DNA of 12,013 nt from CAZKMQ01 sp964554065. Lineage in GTDB: Bacteria; Patescibacteriota; Patescibacteriia; Magasanikbacterales; JBBTQS01. Of this stretch, positions 5,812 to 12,013 are shown piece by piece. How positions within the stretch are numbered: position 1 is the first letter of the stretch; each line of letters begins with the position of its first letter. The position numbers and the translations under genes were made by a program. The stretch covers positions 1 to 12,013 of the forward strand of contig CAZKMQ010000023.1 of NCBI GenBank assembly GCA_964554065.1, written 5' to 3'. The notes below the pieces were generated by a model. That model ran no database searches and was not told where the DNA came from. It was given only the letters and a program-made list of their open reading frames with translations.

Positions 5812-8421
5812 TTACAGGTTCTTCAGTTGTGTTTCAATGGTAACAATTTTCTGTTGTGTATCTGCTAACTTCAAACGCTCTGCCTCCACTAATTCATGTT
5901 GCGCATTTGCCACAAACTTTTCATTAGCCAATTTCTTTTCTAGGCGCTCTACAAACTGCGCCAATTGTTTTTGTTCTTTTTGTAAACGCTTTTTCTCTGC
6001 AGAAATATCAATCACTCCATCAAGTTGCAAATAAAATGCTGCATGCCGCAATGCAACTGTTGCACTTTGTTTTGGGGCATCAGTAGTACGTGTTAGTGAT
6101 TCAAGTCTGGCTAAACGCTTAATTATATCTGAATGATAATCAATTATTTCCCATGGTGGATTGTTTGCAGCTACAGCGCAGTCGATCTTTTTTGCAGCTG
6201 GAACATTTAACAACGCACGCGTAGAACGGATACTGGAAATTACCCCTTTAATATGATCAAAAAGCTCAATAGCTTGAGGATCGTATGAAATTTCTTCAGC
6301 ATCAGGCCACTTACTTATCATCAAAAACTCACGATCACCTTCAGATTTCGATTTATCAAACAGTGCTTCAGTTACAAACGGCATAAACGGATGCCACAAC
6401 CTAATCAATACATCCAAAATTCCTTTGAGCAATCCAGGATTTGGTTGAACTTTAGAAATCTCAACATACCAATCCGCTAATTCATTCCAAGTAAAATCAC
6501 GCAATCGCTCACCCGCACGAGAAAAAGCATAATCATCAATATCTTCACCAACCTTTTTGGTTACCATGTGCAATCGAGACACAATCCATTTCTCTGGAAC
6601 AGTTTCCGCGTTCAAATGAGCTTCCTCGCCTTCTTGACTCAAAATATACCGGCCAATATTCCACAGCTTATTTGTAAAATTTCTGAAGCCGGCAATTTTC
6701 TTATCAGACAAGCGCGAATCATTTCCAGGAGTTTGCCCGAGCACCAAAGATAATCGAACTGCATCAGTTCCATACTCAGCAGAAACAACAAGCGGATCAA
6801 TAGTGTTATCTAGTGACTTACTCATCTTCCGTCCTTTTTCATCACGAACCAATCCATGCAAGTACACATCCTTAAACGGCACTTCTCCAAGCACATAAGT
6901 GCTCATCAAAATCATACGCGCTACCCAGAAAAACAAAATGTCATATCCGGTTTCTAGAACTGATGTTGGATGAAAGCGTTTCAAATCTTTTTCACTGTCC
7001 GGCCAACCTAGAGGAGAAAATGTCCACAAACCGGAACTAAACCATGTATCTAAAGTATCTGGATCTTGCTCCCAACAATCTCCTTTTGGCGCATCAACAC
7101 CAACATACATTTCTTCATCTTTTTTCCAAACAGGAATCTGATGACCAAACCAAATCTGGCGACTGATACACCAATCGCGCAAATTATCAATCCAATGAAA
7201 GTAAGTTTTTTCAAACCGCTCAGGAATTATCCGCACATCACCACTACGAACTGCATCTTGCATCAACATTTTCAAAGTAGTTTTCTTCCCAGACTTAGAT
7301 TTGAATTTTTTATTCACCAAAACAAACCACTGCGAACTTACGAGCGGCTCAACTGCTGTTCCACAACGGTAACATACTGACAAATTGTGAATATAATTCT
7401 CATCAACTGAATCCAACAAACCTTTTTTATCCAAAATCTCCACAACCTTCTTTCGCGCTTCTTTAACACCAGTTCCAGCAAGATCACCAGCGACATCAGT
7501 CAACTTTCCATCAGTATCAATAATCTGCTTAATCTCAAAACCATGTTTTTGCGCGAGCTCAAAATCCACAAAACTATGCGCCGGCGTAATAGTCATTGCT
7601 CCTGATCCCAATTCAGGATCAGCAACCTCGTCCGCAACAAATGTCGCCTCAATATCTCCGGTAATCCACGGTACAGTCAATTTTTTGCCATGCATGTCCT
7701 TGTAACGCTTATCATCTGGATGCACAACAATGACCTTATCCGCGAACTTAGTCTCAGGACGCGCCGTTCCAATCACCACTGGACCATATTTCAAATAATA
7801 GAACTTCCCTTGACGCTCTTTATACTCAACTTCATCATCAGCAAGCGTACTTTGGCAACGTGTGCACCAATTCACAATTCTATGTCCGCGCTCAATCAGT
7901 CCGTCGTCATACATTTTTGTAAAAACCGTACGCACAGCTTTCTCTCGCTGCTCATCTAAAGTAAAAGCCTCACGCGACCAATCCAAACTTGAACCCATCT
8001 TCCTCATTTGCTTGTGAATGGTTTCCTGCGACTTGCCAACATATTCCCACACCTTTTTCAAAAACTTCTCACGACCAAGATCATGGCGAGTTTTCTTTTC
8101 ATTTTCGAACAAAATCTTCTCCACTTTATTCTGCGTTGCAATTGCCGCGTGGTCAGTCCCAGGAGCCCACAAAGTTTTGTCCCCTTTCATGCGGTGGTAC
8201 CGAATCATCAAATCCTCAATAGCAAGCATCATTGCATGGCCAATGTGCAGCGTTCCAGTCACATTTGGCGGCGGCAAAACAATTGAATATGGATCAGCAT
8301 CTTCGCTGCTTACACCTTCCTTAATACACGCATCTGGATTAAAAAAACCAGACGCTTCCCACTTTTTGTAGATAGCATCCTCAAAATCCTTTGGATTGTA
8401 TGCCTTCTCTAGGTCTTTCAT
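5812..8421 (-). CDS. valS: Valyl-tRNA synthetase
   Basis: An 869-residue class I synthetase that charges tRNA-Val and edits mischarged threonine. Parts in order: LPPPNVTGTLHIGHAM (49-64) with HIGH at 59-62; zinc-binding-like cysteine pair WCTRC (185-189); CP1 editing domain with GTARPET (218-224) and TPAHSFVDFE (279-288), which keeps the Asp corresponding to the amino-group ligand; a second cysteine pair CYRCG (350-354); DTWFSSGLW; KMSKS (532-536) in DEKGRKMSKSLDN; an anticodon-binding domain; and a C-terminal coiled coil (about 805-869) rich in Lys, Glu and Gln as in bacterial ValRS. It is the first gene of the minus-strand cluster. No SD precedes the ATG, and the promoter lies so close that the message may be leaderless. 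Confidence 0.97.
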   Translation of the reverse strand: MKDLEKAYNPKDFEDAIYKKWEASGFFNPDACIKEGVSSEDADPYSIVLPPPNVTGTLHIGHAMMLAIEDLMIRYHRMKGDKTLWAPGTDHAAIATQNKVEKILFENEKKTRHDLGREKFLKKVWEYVGKSQETIHKQMRKMGSSLDWSREAFTLDEQREKAVRTVFTKMYDDGLIERGHRIVNWCTRCQSTLADDEVEYKERQGKFYYLKYGPVVIGTARPETKFADKVIVVHPDDKRYKDMHGKKLTVPWITGDIEATFVADEVADPELGSGAMTITPAHSFVDFELAQKHGFEIKQIIDTDGKLTDVAGDLAGTGVKEARKKVVEILDKKGLLDSVDENYIHNLSVCYRCGTAVEPLVSSQWFVLVNKKFKSKSGKKTTLKMLMQDAVRSGDVRIIPERFEKTYFHWIDNLRDWCISRQIWFGHQIPVWKKDEEMYVGVDAPKGDCWEQDPDTLDTWFSSGLWTFSPLGWPDSEKDLKRFHPTSVLETGYDILFFWVARMILMSTYVLGEVPFKDVYLHGLVRDEKGRKMSKSLDNTIDPLVVSAEYGTDAVRLSLVLGQTPGNDSRLSDKKIAGFRNFTNKLWNIGRYILSQEGEEAHLNAETVPEKWIVSRLHMVTKKVGEDIDDYAFSRAGERLRDFTWNELADWYVEISKVQPNPGLLKGILDVLIRLWHPFMPFVTEALFDKSKSEGDREFLMISKWPDAEEISYDPQAIELFDHIKGVISSIRSTRALLNVPAAKKIDCAVAANNPPWEIIDYHSDIIKRLARLESLTRTTDAPKQSATVALRHAAFYLQLDGVIDISAEKKRLQKEQKQLAQFVERLEKKLANEKFVANAQHELVEAERLKLADTQQKIVTIETQLKNL

Positions 8422-8429
8422 ATATACGG

Positions 8430-8458
8430 ATTGTATCTTGGAACCGTACTGTTGACAA
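8430..8458 (-). promoter_or_regulatory. Predicted promoter of the valS operon
   Basis: On the minus strand TTGTCA (8453-8458, 5 of 6 to consensus) and TACAAT (8430-8435, 5 of 6) are 17 nt apart, a near-ideal sigma70 promoter. Only 8 nt separate the -10 from the ATG at 8421, so initiation would fall at or just before the start codon. The -35 overlaps that of the divergent promoter on the other strand. Confidence 0.75.
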
Positions 8459-8480
8459 GTTTATCAAAAATTGGTATGGT
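8452..8480 (+). promoter_or_regulatory. Predicted extended -10 promoter for the secreted-protein gene
   Basis: A perfect TTGACA (8452-8457) is followed after 17 nt by TATGGT (8475-8480, 4 of 6), preceded by TGG, which matches the extended -10 form TGn. Start of transcription is expected near 8487. The -35 hexamer occupies almost the same bases as the -35 of the valS promoter on the opposite strand. Confidence 0.7.
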
Positions 8481-8486
8481 AATTTC

Positions 8487-8645
8487 CTGCTGATAGCTTT
8501 TTGTATTTATATTCTTGGCCTCAGCAGATGGTGCACTATTGGCCTGTTTTCTTAAAACGCCAACGCGCGCCGCTTTAATCACTAGGGTGTTGGGAATAGG
8601 AACTCCTACCCATCACCCACCCTCTCACTTCGCACGGAGGTTATC
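8487..8645 (+). promoter_or_regulatory. Structured 5' leader (three stem-loops) with SD
   Basis: About 159 nt lie between the expected transcription start and the ATG at 8646. Three successive inverted repeats are seen. Stem 1: CTGCTGA (8487-8493) with TCAGCAG (8521-8527). Stem 2: TTGGC+GTTTT (8539-8550, 2-nt bulge) with AAAACGCCAA (8554-8563), loop CTT. Stem 3: GGGTGTTGGG (8585-8594) with CCCATCACCC (8609-8618), 9 of 10 paired, capped by TAGG/CCTA and loop AACT. The SD GGAGG (8636-8640) sits 5 nt before the ATG, outside the stems. This could be a cis-regulatory or stabilising RNA; it matches no riboswitch class I know. Confidence 0.5.
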
Positions 8646-9254
8646 ATGCGAAATGTTCTTTTCCTGATTCTGGTGCTGTGCACTATCGCGCCAAATGCGT
8701 TTGCCCAGCCATATCATCCAGGCGATGTTCAACAGCGCATTACTGATGAGCGAAGGCACTTGACCAAAAACTCAAGGCGCATGCGCAAGGCGATCTACAG
8801 CCGTCAAGCACTGCGTCATCGTCGTGAGAACTACCGCGAAACGCAACAGCAATTTCGCAACGAGTTCGGATATGACTACCAACCGCAGCAATTGTACAAC
8901 CACACGCCTGGCAGATACGGGTACGACAACTACGGTCATGACTACGAGCGCGGCTACAGTAGCAGACACCGCCCCGGCTATGGTTACTACCAACAGCCAG
9001 CACCCATGCCGCAAACGCGCATGCGCCGCGTACGCAGACATCGTGCGGCCCGACCAGCTCCAGCACAACCGCAGCAACCCCAGATGAGTCAGCGTGATCG
9101 CATCATCATGGAACAACAAGTGCGATACTGCTTGGAAAAGTGCAACGAAGTGGGCAACTGCCGCCACACCACATGCATCAACGCATGTGGCGGCAAACAG
9201 TCATACATCTGGCAACAGATGTGTCCACCACTGCAACCTGCGCCAACGCAATAG
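8646..9254 (+). CDS. Secreted Arg/Gln/Tyr-rich protein with C-terminal six-cysteine motif
   Basis: I do not recognise a family. The 202-residue product begins with a clear signal peptide: MRN, a hydrophobic stretch, then Ala-Phe-Ala before Q21 as a type I cleavage site. The mature chain is very basic and low in complexity: an Arg/Lys/Gln helix-like region (28-72), a Tyr/Gly-rich stretch (75-116), and a Pro/Gln/Arg segment (117-147). The last 55 residues carry six cysteines at 162, 166, 172, 177, 181 and 193 (C-x3-C-x5-C-x4-C-x3-C-x11-C), suggesting up to three disulfides after export. Cys12 in the signal is not in a convincing lipobox. It has its own promoter, structured leader, strong SD (GGAGG, 5 nt before ATG) and terminator, so it is monocistronic. 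The coding sequence looks GC-richer than its neighbours. A surface or envelope-binding role is conceivable but unproven. Confidence 0.85.
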   Translation: MRNVLFLILVLCTIAPNAFAQPYHPGDVQQRITDERRHLTKNSRRMRKAIYSRQALRHRRENYRETQQQFRNEFGYDYQPQQLYNHTPGRYGYDNYGHDYERGYSSRHRPGYGYYQQPAPMPQTRMRRVRRHRAARPAPAQPQQPQMSQRDRIIMEQQVRYCLEKCNEVGNCRHTTCINACGGKQSYIWQQMCPPLQPAPTQ

Positions 9255-9275
9255 AATAGCCAACAATCCAACAAA

Positions 9276-9334
9276 AGATCCTGAGCAATAGTGCCATCCT
9301 GGCATACAATAAGATCTCGCTCAGGTCTTTTTTT
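9276..9334 (+). terminator. Rho-independent terminator after the secreted-protein gene
   Basis: AGATCCTGAGC (9276-9286) pairs with GCTCAGGTCT (9319-9328) with one bulged T. The long loop holds a second small hairpin, TGCCA-TCC-TGGCA (9292-9304). A run of seven T (9328-9334) follows. It lies 22 nt after the stop codon. Confidence 0.8.
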
Positions 9335-9343
9335 ACCTCAAAC

Positions 9344-9372
9344 TTGACGAAAAACCCATTGTCCTGTAGTAT
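9344..9372 (+). promoter_or_regulatory. Predicted promoter of the DHH-family gene
   Basis: TTGACG (9344-9349, 5 of 6) and TAGTAT (9367-9372, 4 of 6) with a 17-nt spacer, directly after the preceding terminator. Transcription should start near 9379, leaving about 43 nt of leader containing AGGAGGGG (9394-9401). Confidence 0.6.
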
Positions 9373-9421
9373 TAATTTCTTGAGGAGAGAGCCAGGAGGG
9401 GAAACTATATATAAAGAAGCC

Positions 9422-10585
9422 ATGGCTCTAACGATTACACAACAAATTTCAGAAAGTATTCAAAAGAACAAGCGCCACTTGGTCGTGTTTCGTGCAACTA
9501 ATGGGCAAGGCACACCCATGGGTTCAAAAGATTCAATTGCTTCAGCTCTGGCACTTGCTCAATTTCTCAAACTTCACGGCGCATCTGTAGATATTGTCTC
9601 AGAAAATTTTTCTGCACCAAAACAACTTTCATACTTAGCAAACATTGACTCCATTAAACCAACACTTCCGGCAACACAGCAGTGTGTGATTACTGCAGAT
9701 CTTTCAGATAATGGGATGAACAAATTGCAGTATTCTTTGGAAGAAGACATTTTGAAAATTTATCTCACACCAAAAGTCGGAACCATCAATCCAAACACAA
9801 TAAAAGCAACCACATCTTCATATAGTTATGACCGCATTTGGGTTGTGGACACACAAGACCTTGCATCACTTGGTACGGTTTACACAAAAAATACACAACT
9901 ATTCCACGACGTGCCAACAATTGTAATTGACCACCATGCAGGAAATGAAAACTTTGGAACCATTAATTTAGTAAACCCAACTGCAGCTTCAACTGCGACC
10001 GTGGTGTTTGATCTGTGTAAAGAAATCGCATCTCAAGAAATTGATAGTGTAATGGCAACAGCACTTCTCACTGGAATCATTGCCAAGACAAAAAGCTTCA
10101 AAACATCATCACTGCACCCACACGCATTAGCCGCAGCATCAGAACTGATGAATCTTGGTGCCAAGCGTGATACTATTGTTGATCATCTTTTCCGCCAACG
10201 CCCATTATCAACACTCAAACTTTGGGGTGCAGCGCTTTCAAATCTCCAGCACGACACCAAACACAATATTGTTGTTGCACCAATCACAAAACAGGCGTTC
10301 ATCACTGCAGGCGCACACGAATCAGAACTGCCGGAAGTAATTGACGAGCTGATTGCAACCTCACCTGAAGCTGAAGTTGTTGCACTTGTATATGAATCAC
10401 CAACGATCGATGACAAAATCTGCGGCATGCTGTTCACAGAAAAACCATTTGATGCACGTGAACTTACAGTTGAGCACAACCCGAGCGGAACACGCGATTA
10501 TGTAAAGTTCTGTATCGAATCCGACAACTTAGTAACCGCACAAAGACAACTGATGAAAATGGTAAAAGAACGTATGGGTAAATAA
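9422..10585 (+). CDS. DHH-family (NrnA/RecJ-like) phosphoesterase homologue with degenerate metal motifs
   Basis: A 387-residue soluble protein. The DHH signature IDHHAGN lies at 169-175, followed by NPTAASTATVVFDL (185-198) as in nanoRNase/PAP-phosphatase relatives. VVDTQDLASLG (141-151) matches motif II with its Asp. Motif I, normally H-x-x-P-D-x-D-A-x-G-S, is replaced by NGQGTPMGSKDSIAS around residues 27-41, without the His and with only one Asp. Motif IV, normally G-I-x-T-D-T-G-x-F, reads GIIAKTKSF (218-226) without its Asp. The C-terminal part lacks the G-G-G-H glycine box of DHHA1 domains. Family members cleave short oligonucleotides, pAp or cyclic dinucleotides with two metal ions; with half the ligands altered this one may be inactive, binding-only or of changed specificity. 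The ATG at 9422 is the first standard start after the promoter, but its SD is 20 nt away. A frame extension to 9344 would run through the promoter. Confidence 0.8.
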   Translation: MALTITQQISESIQKNKRHLVVFRATNGQGTPMGSKDSIASALALAQFLKLHGASVDIVSENFSAPKQLSYLANIDSIKPTLPATQQCVITADLSDNGMNKLQYSLEEDILKIYLTPKVGTINPNTIKATTSSYSYDRIWVVDTQDLASLGTVYTKNTQLFHDVPTIVIDHHAGNENFGTINLVNPTAASTATVVFDLCKEIASQEIDSVMATALLTGIIAKTKSFKTSSLHPHALAAASELMNLGAKRDTIVDHLFRQRPLSTLKLWGAALSNLQHDTKHNIVVAPITKQAFITAGAHESELPEVIDELIATSPEAEVVALVYESPTIDDKICGMLFTEKPFDARELTVEHNPSGTRDYVKFCIESDNLVTAQRQLMKMVKERMGK

Positions 10586-10594
10586 ATACAAATG

Positions 10595-10646
10595 CTGAGC
10601 GAGATTATATGTATATCTCAGTTCGCTCTTGAGGGTTTTTTATTTT
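10595..10646 (+). terminator. Rho-independent terminator after the DHH gene
   Basis: GAGC (10597-10600) pairs with GCTC (10625-10628), enclosing a stem GAGAT/ATCTC (10601-10605 with 10615-10619) that continues through an A/T helix. GAGGG and T6-A-T4 (10636-10646) follow. It begins 9 nt after the stop codon. Confidence 0.7.
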
Positions 10647-10651
10647 AGCAA

Positions 10652-10679
10652 CAAGCGCGGCCATTTCTGGCCGCGCTTG
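10652..10679. repeat. Perfect 12-bp GC-rich hairpin between convergent genes
   Basis: CAAGCGCGGCCA (10652-10663) and TGGCCGCGCTTG (10668-10679) are exact reverse complements around a TTTC loop. Neither strand has a T run right after it, so it is not a standard intrinsic terminator. It lies between the terminators of two convergent genes and could block read-through from either side or protect transcript ends. Confidence 0.75.
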
Positions 10680-10714
10680 AGTGACAATACCTACAAGAGT
10701 GACAAAGGCTCAGG

Positions 10715-10733
10715 AAAAACGACGAGTCGTCGT
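10715..10733 (-). terminator. Candidate terminator of the membrane-protein gene
   Basis: On the minus strand ACGAC-GACTC-GTCGT (a 7-bp dyad around one base) runs into TTTTT and CC, 27 nt after the stop codon of the leftward gene. The stem is short, so the call is moderate; the 12-bp hairpin further downstream could act as back-up. Confidence 0.55.
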
Positions 10734-10760
10734 CACCCCTTTTGCCCTTGCCATTTACTC

Positions 10761-12013
10761 CTATGGACTTTCCTGATCCGAAAGAACGGGTTTATGTGAA
10801 TCAGAATCGTTTGTGTTGCTGCTTGCAGCGGAATCAGTTTCATGATCATCAGCCAACTTCTGCGCATATTCAGTATGAATATGCGTACCACGACTTTCAG
10901 AATCAAAGCCATACTGAGCAATTTCACGCAGTTTATTAAAGTCGACTGTTCCATCTTGTATTGAGCCAGCTGAACTCACTTCTTTATCACGCACCATTCC
11001 AGCTTCAGCTACTTTTCCTTCAGGTGCTTTTACTCCATCGTCAGCAGCACTTCCAGCATTCATAACAACATCTTCACCAGCACGCAACCGCTCATGATGT
11101 GCAATGTTTCCAGCTTCTTCTTTGATTTCTATTGCATCAGACTTCTTGGTTTGATAGCCGCTCTTTTCAAACCTCACATAATAATTATTTGGTCCGACCA
11201 AGAACGCGTATTTACCATTTCCCGGAGTGACTTGTGTTTCAAGCAGTTTATTGTACTCAACATCAAATAACCGGACAATAACTTTAGGCAATTTCTTGCG
11301 AGAATCTGCATCAGTAATGTGTCCGAACTTCACTGGCTTTTTACCAAGTGCCAAGCGACGAAGCAGGAATGTGGTTGTAATTTGCACAGCAAGTGCTCCA
11401 CCAACCAATGCTGTTGGCTGAATAACAAATGCACCAGCAGCCAAGATCACACCATAGAACCCCACGGTATGTTGAATCGCACCTTTAAGCCGATCAGAAT
11501 TAACCTTGCTTGGCAAGCGATTATCATCTGCTGGATCAAGTGCTAGTGCTCTTCCAACAAATTGTGTTTCGCCTTCCACACCAATGTTCTCACCATGATA
11601 CAAATCTGTGTGAGTACCATCGGTTTTCACATCTTTCATGTACGGCGCTGGAAACTCAAACTTTGGCTTCGCAATTTCAATACGGTAATCACCTGCTCCA
11701 ACAAAGAATGCGTAACGACCATGCACATCAGTAACACGAGTTTGCACAACTGCACCAGTATCTGCATTTAACAAGCGCACCGTAGCAAGATCTACAGGTT
11801 TTTTTGTAATAGCGTTATACACCACACCCCAACCTGTGCGCTTACGACGATAGAACAAGTACACAACCTGAGTGAACATCAGGTACAGATACGGCGGGAG
11901 AGTATGCGATGCAGCTACAGCCAATGAGGTGTTTGTAATACCAGTAACAACAACAATTGGAGTTACTACTTTCTCTGCCACTTCCTCTACAACCGGATTA
12001 TCAATAAATCCAA
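10761..12013 (-). CDS. Multi-pass membrane protein with two carboxypeptidase-regulatory-like domains, 5' part outside window
   Basis: The frame is open to the right edge, giving 416 residues with the N-terminus missing; a GTG at 11981 is internal, not a supported start. From the visible end: a hydrophobic pair (15-34 and 39-54) ending in RRKR; a first beta-sandwich (about 61-125) with GVVYNAITKKPVDLATVRL and GRYAFFVGAGDYRIEI, typical of CarboxypepD_reg/Cna-B-like folds; a second hydrophobic pair (about 183-217) ending in RRL; a second copy (about 229-292) with GHITDADSRKKLPKVIVRL and GKYAFLVGPNNYYVRF; then a polar, acidic, probably disordered tail to TAG at 10761. By the positive-inside rule both beta domains would face the cytoplasm, unusual for this fold. 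No enzyme motif is seen. Large proteins of this layout are, as far as I recall, frequent in CPR genomes and of unknown role. It converges on the DHH gene. Confidence 0.8.
   Translation of the reverse strand, partial: GFIDNPVVEEVAEKVVTPIVVVTGITNTSLAVAASHTLPPYLYLMFTQVVYLFYRRKRTGWGVVYNAITKKPVDLATVRLLNADTGAVVQTRVTDVHGRYAFFVGAGDYRIEIAKPKFEFPAPYMKDVKTDGTHTDLYHGENIGVEGETQFVGRALALDPADDNRLPSKVNSDRLKGAIQHTVGFYGVILAAGAFVIQPTALVGGALAVQITTTFLLRRLALGKKPVKFGHITDADSRKKLPKVIVRLFDVEYNKLLETQVTPGNGKYAFLVGPNNYYVRFEKSGYQTKKSDAIEIKEEAGNIAHHERLRAGEDVVMNAGSAADDGVKAPEGKVAEAGMVRDKEVSSAGSIQDGTVDFNKLREIAQYGFDSESRGTHIHTEYAQKLADDHETDSAASSNTNDSDSHKPVLSDQESP

Noticed and set aside
8772..9167. 131-codon minus-strand frame rich in Val/Ala opposite the secreted-protein gene
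   Set aside because: It is antisense to a gene with signal peptide, strong SD, promoter and terminator; its hydrophobic look comes from complementing Arg/Gln/Tyr-rich codons.
9344..9421. N-terminal extension of the DHH protein to 9344
   Set aside because: The extension would be encoded by the predicted -35/-10 region itself, so it would not be on the transcript; the added residues do not resemble the family.
10679..10705. Direct repeat GAGTGACAA x2 as a CRISPR or attachment site
   Set aside because: Only two 9-bp copies 18 bp apart, with no array, no adjacent cas or integrase gene and no tRNA nearby.

Overview
The window looks like a chromosomal segment from a small-genome bacterium, most plausibly a Candidate Phyla Radiation (Patescibacteria) lineage. 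This is inferred from gene style: divergent housekeeping enzymes, tightly packed synthetase genes without Shine-Dalgarno (SD) sequences, a tRNA without encoded CCA, a DHH protein with degraded motifs, and a large membrane protein with carboxypeptidase-regulatory-like beta domains. No 16S or ribosomal protein gene is present to confirm it. UGA acts as a stop (it ends the lipid-kinase-like gene 15 nt before a tRNA), so the UGA-glycine code of some CPR groups does not apply.

Left part (1-1404): the N-terminal 339 residues of a Hanks-type Ser/Thr kinase, reading leftwards off the window, with a clear SD and a sigma70-like promoter that carries a dyad. Behind it lies a 130-bp block with 24-bp inverted arms enclosing two hairpins, ending 5 bp from a tRNA gene.

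Middle part (1405-8421): a compact minus-strand cluster, transcribed valS, tyrS, argS, bactofilin, diacylglycerol-kinase-like protein, tRNA-Leu(GAG). Gaps are 9, 1, 78, 3 and 15 nt. The promoter before valS leaves room for almost no 5' leader. The cluster combines aminoacylation of Val, Tyr and Arg tRNAs with a cytoskeletal scaffold and a putative lipid or nucleotide kinase.

Right part (8422-12013): a plus-strand promoter shares its -35 region with the valS promoter and reads through a ~159-nt, hairpin-rich leader into a secreted Arg/Gln/Tyr-rich protein with a six-cysteine C-terminal knot. A terminator and a new promoter follow, then a DHH-family protein that keeps the DHH motif but lacks two of the usual metal-ligand motifs. 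Facing it is the C-terminal part of a multi-pass membrane protein with two beta-sandwich domains, and the convergent junction holds two terminators and a perfect 12-bp GC-rich hairpin.

I see no CRISPR array, insertion sequence or phage gene. The parts least explained by known families are the folded 130-bp element, the structured leader with its Cys-rich secreted protein, and the altered DHH protein.
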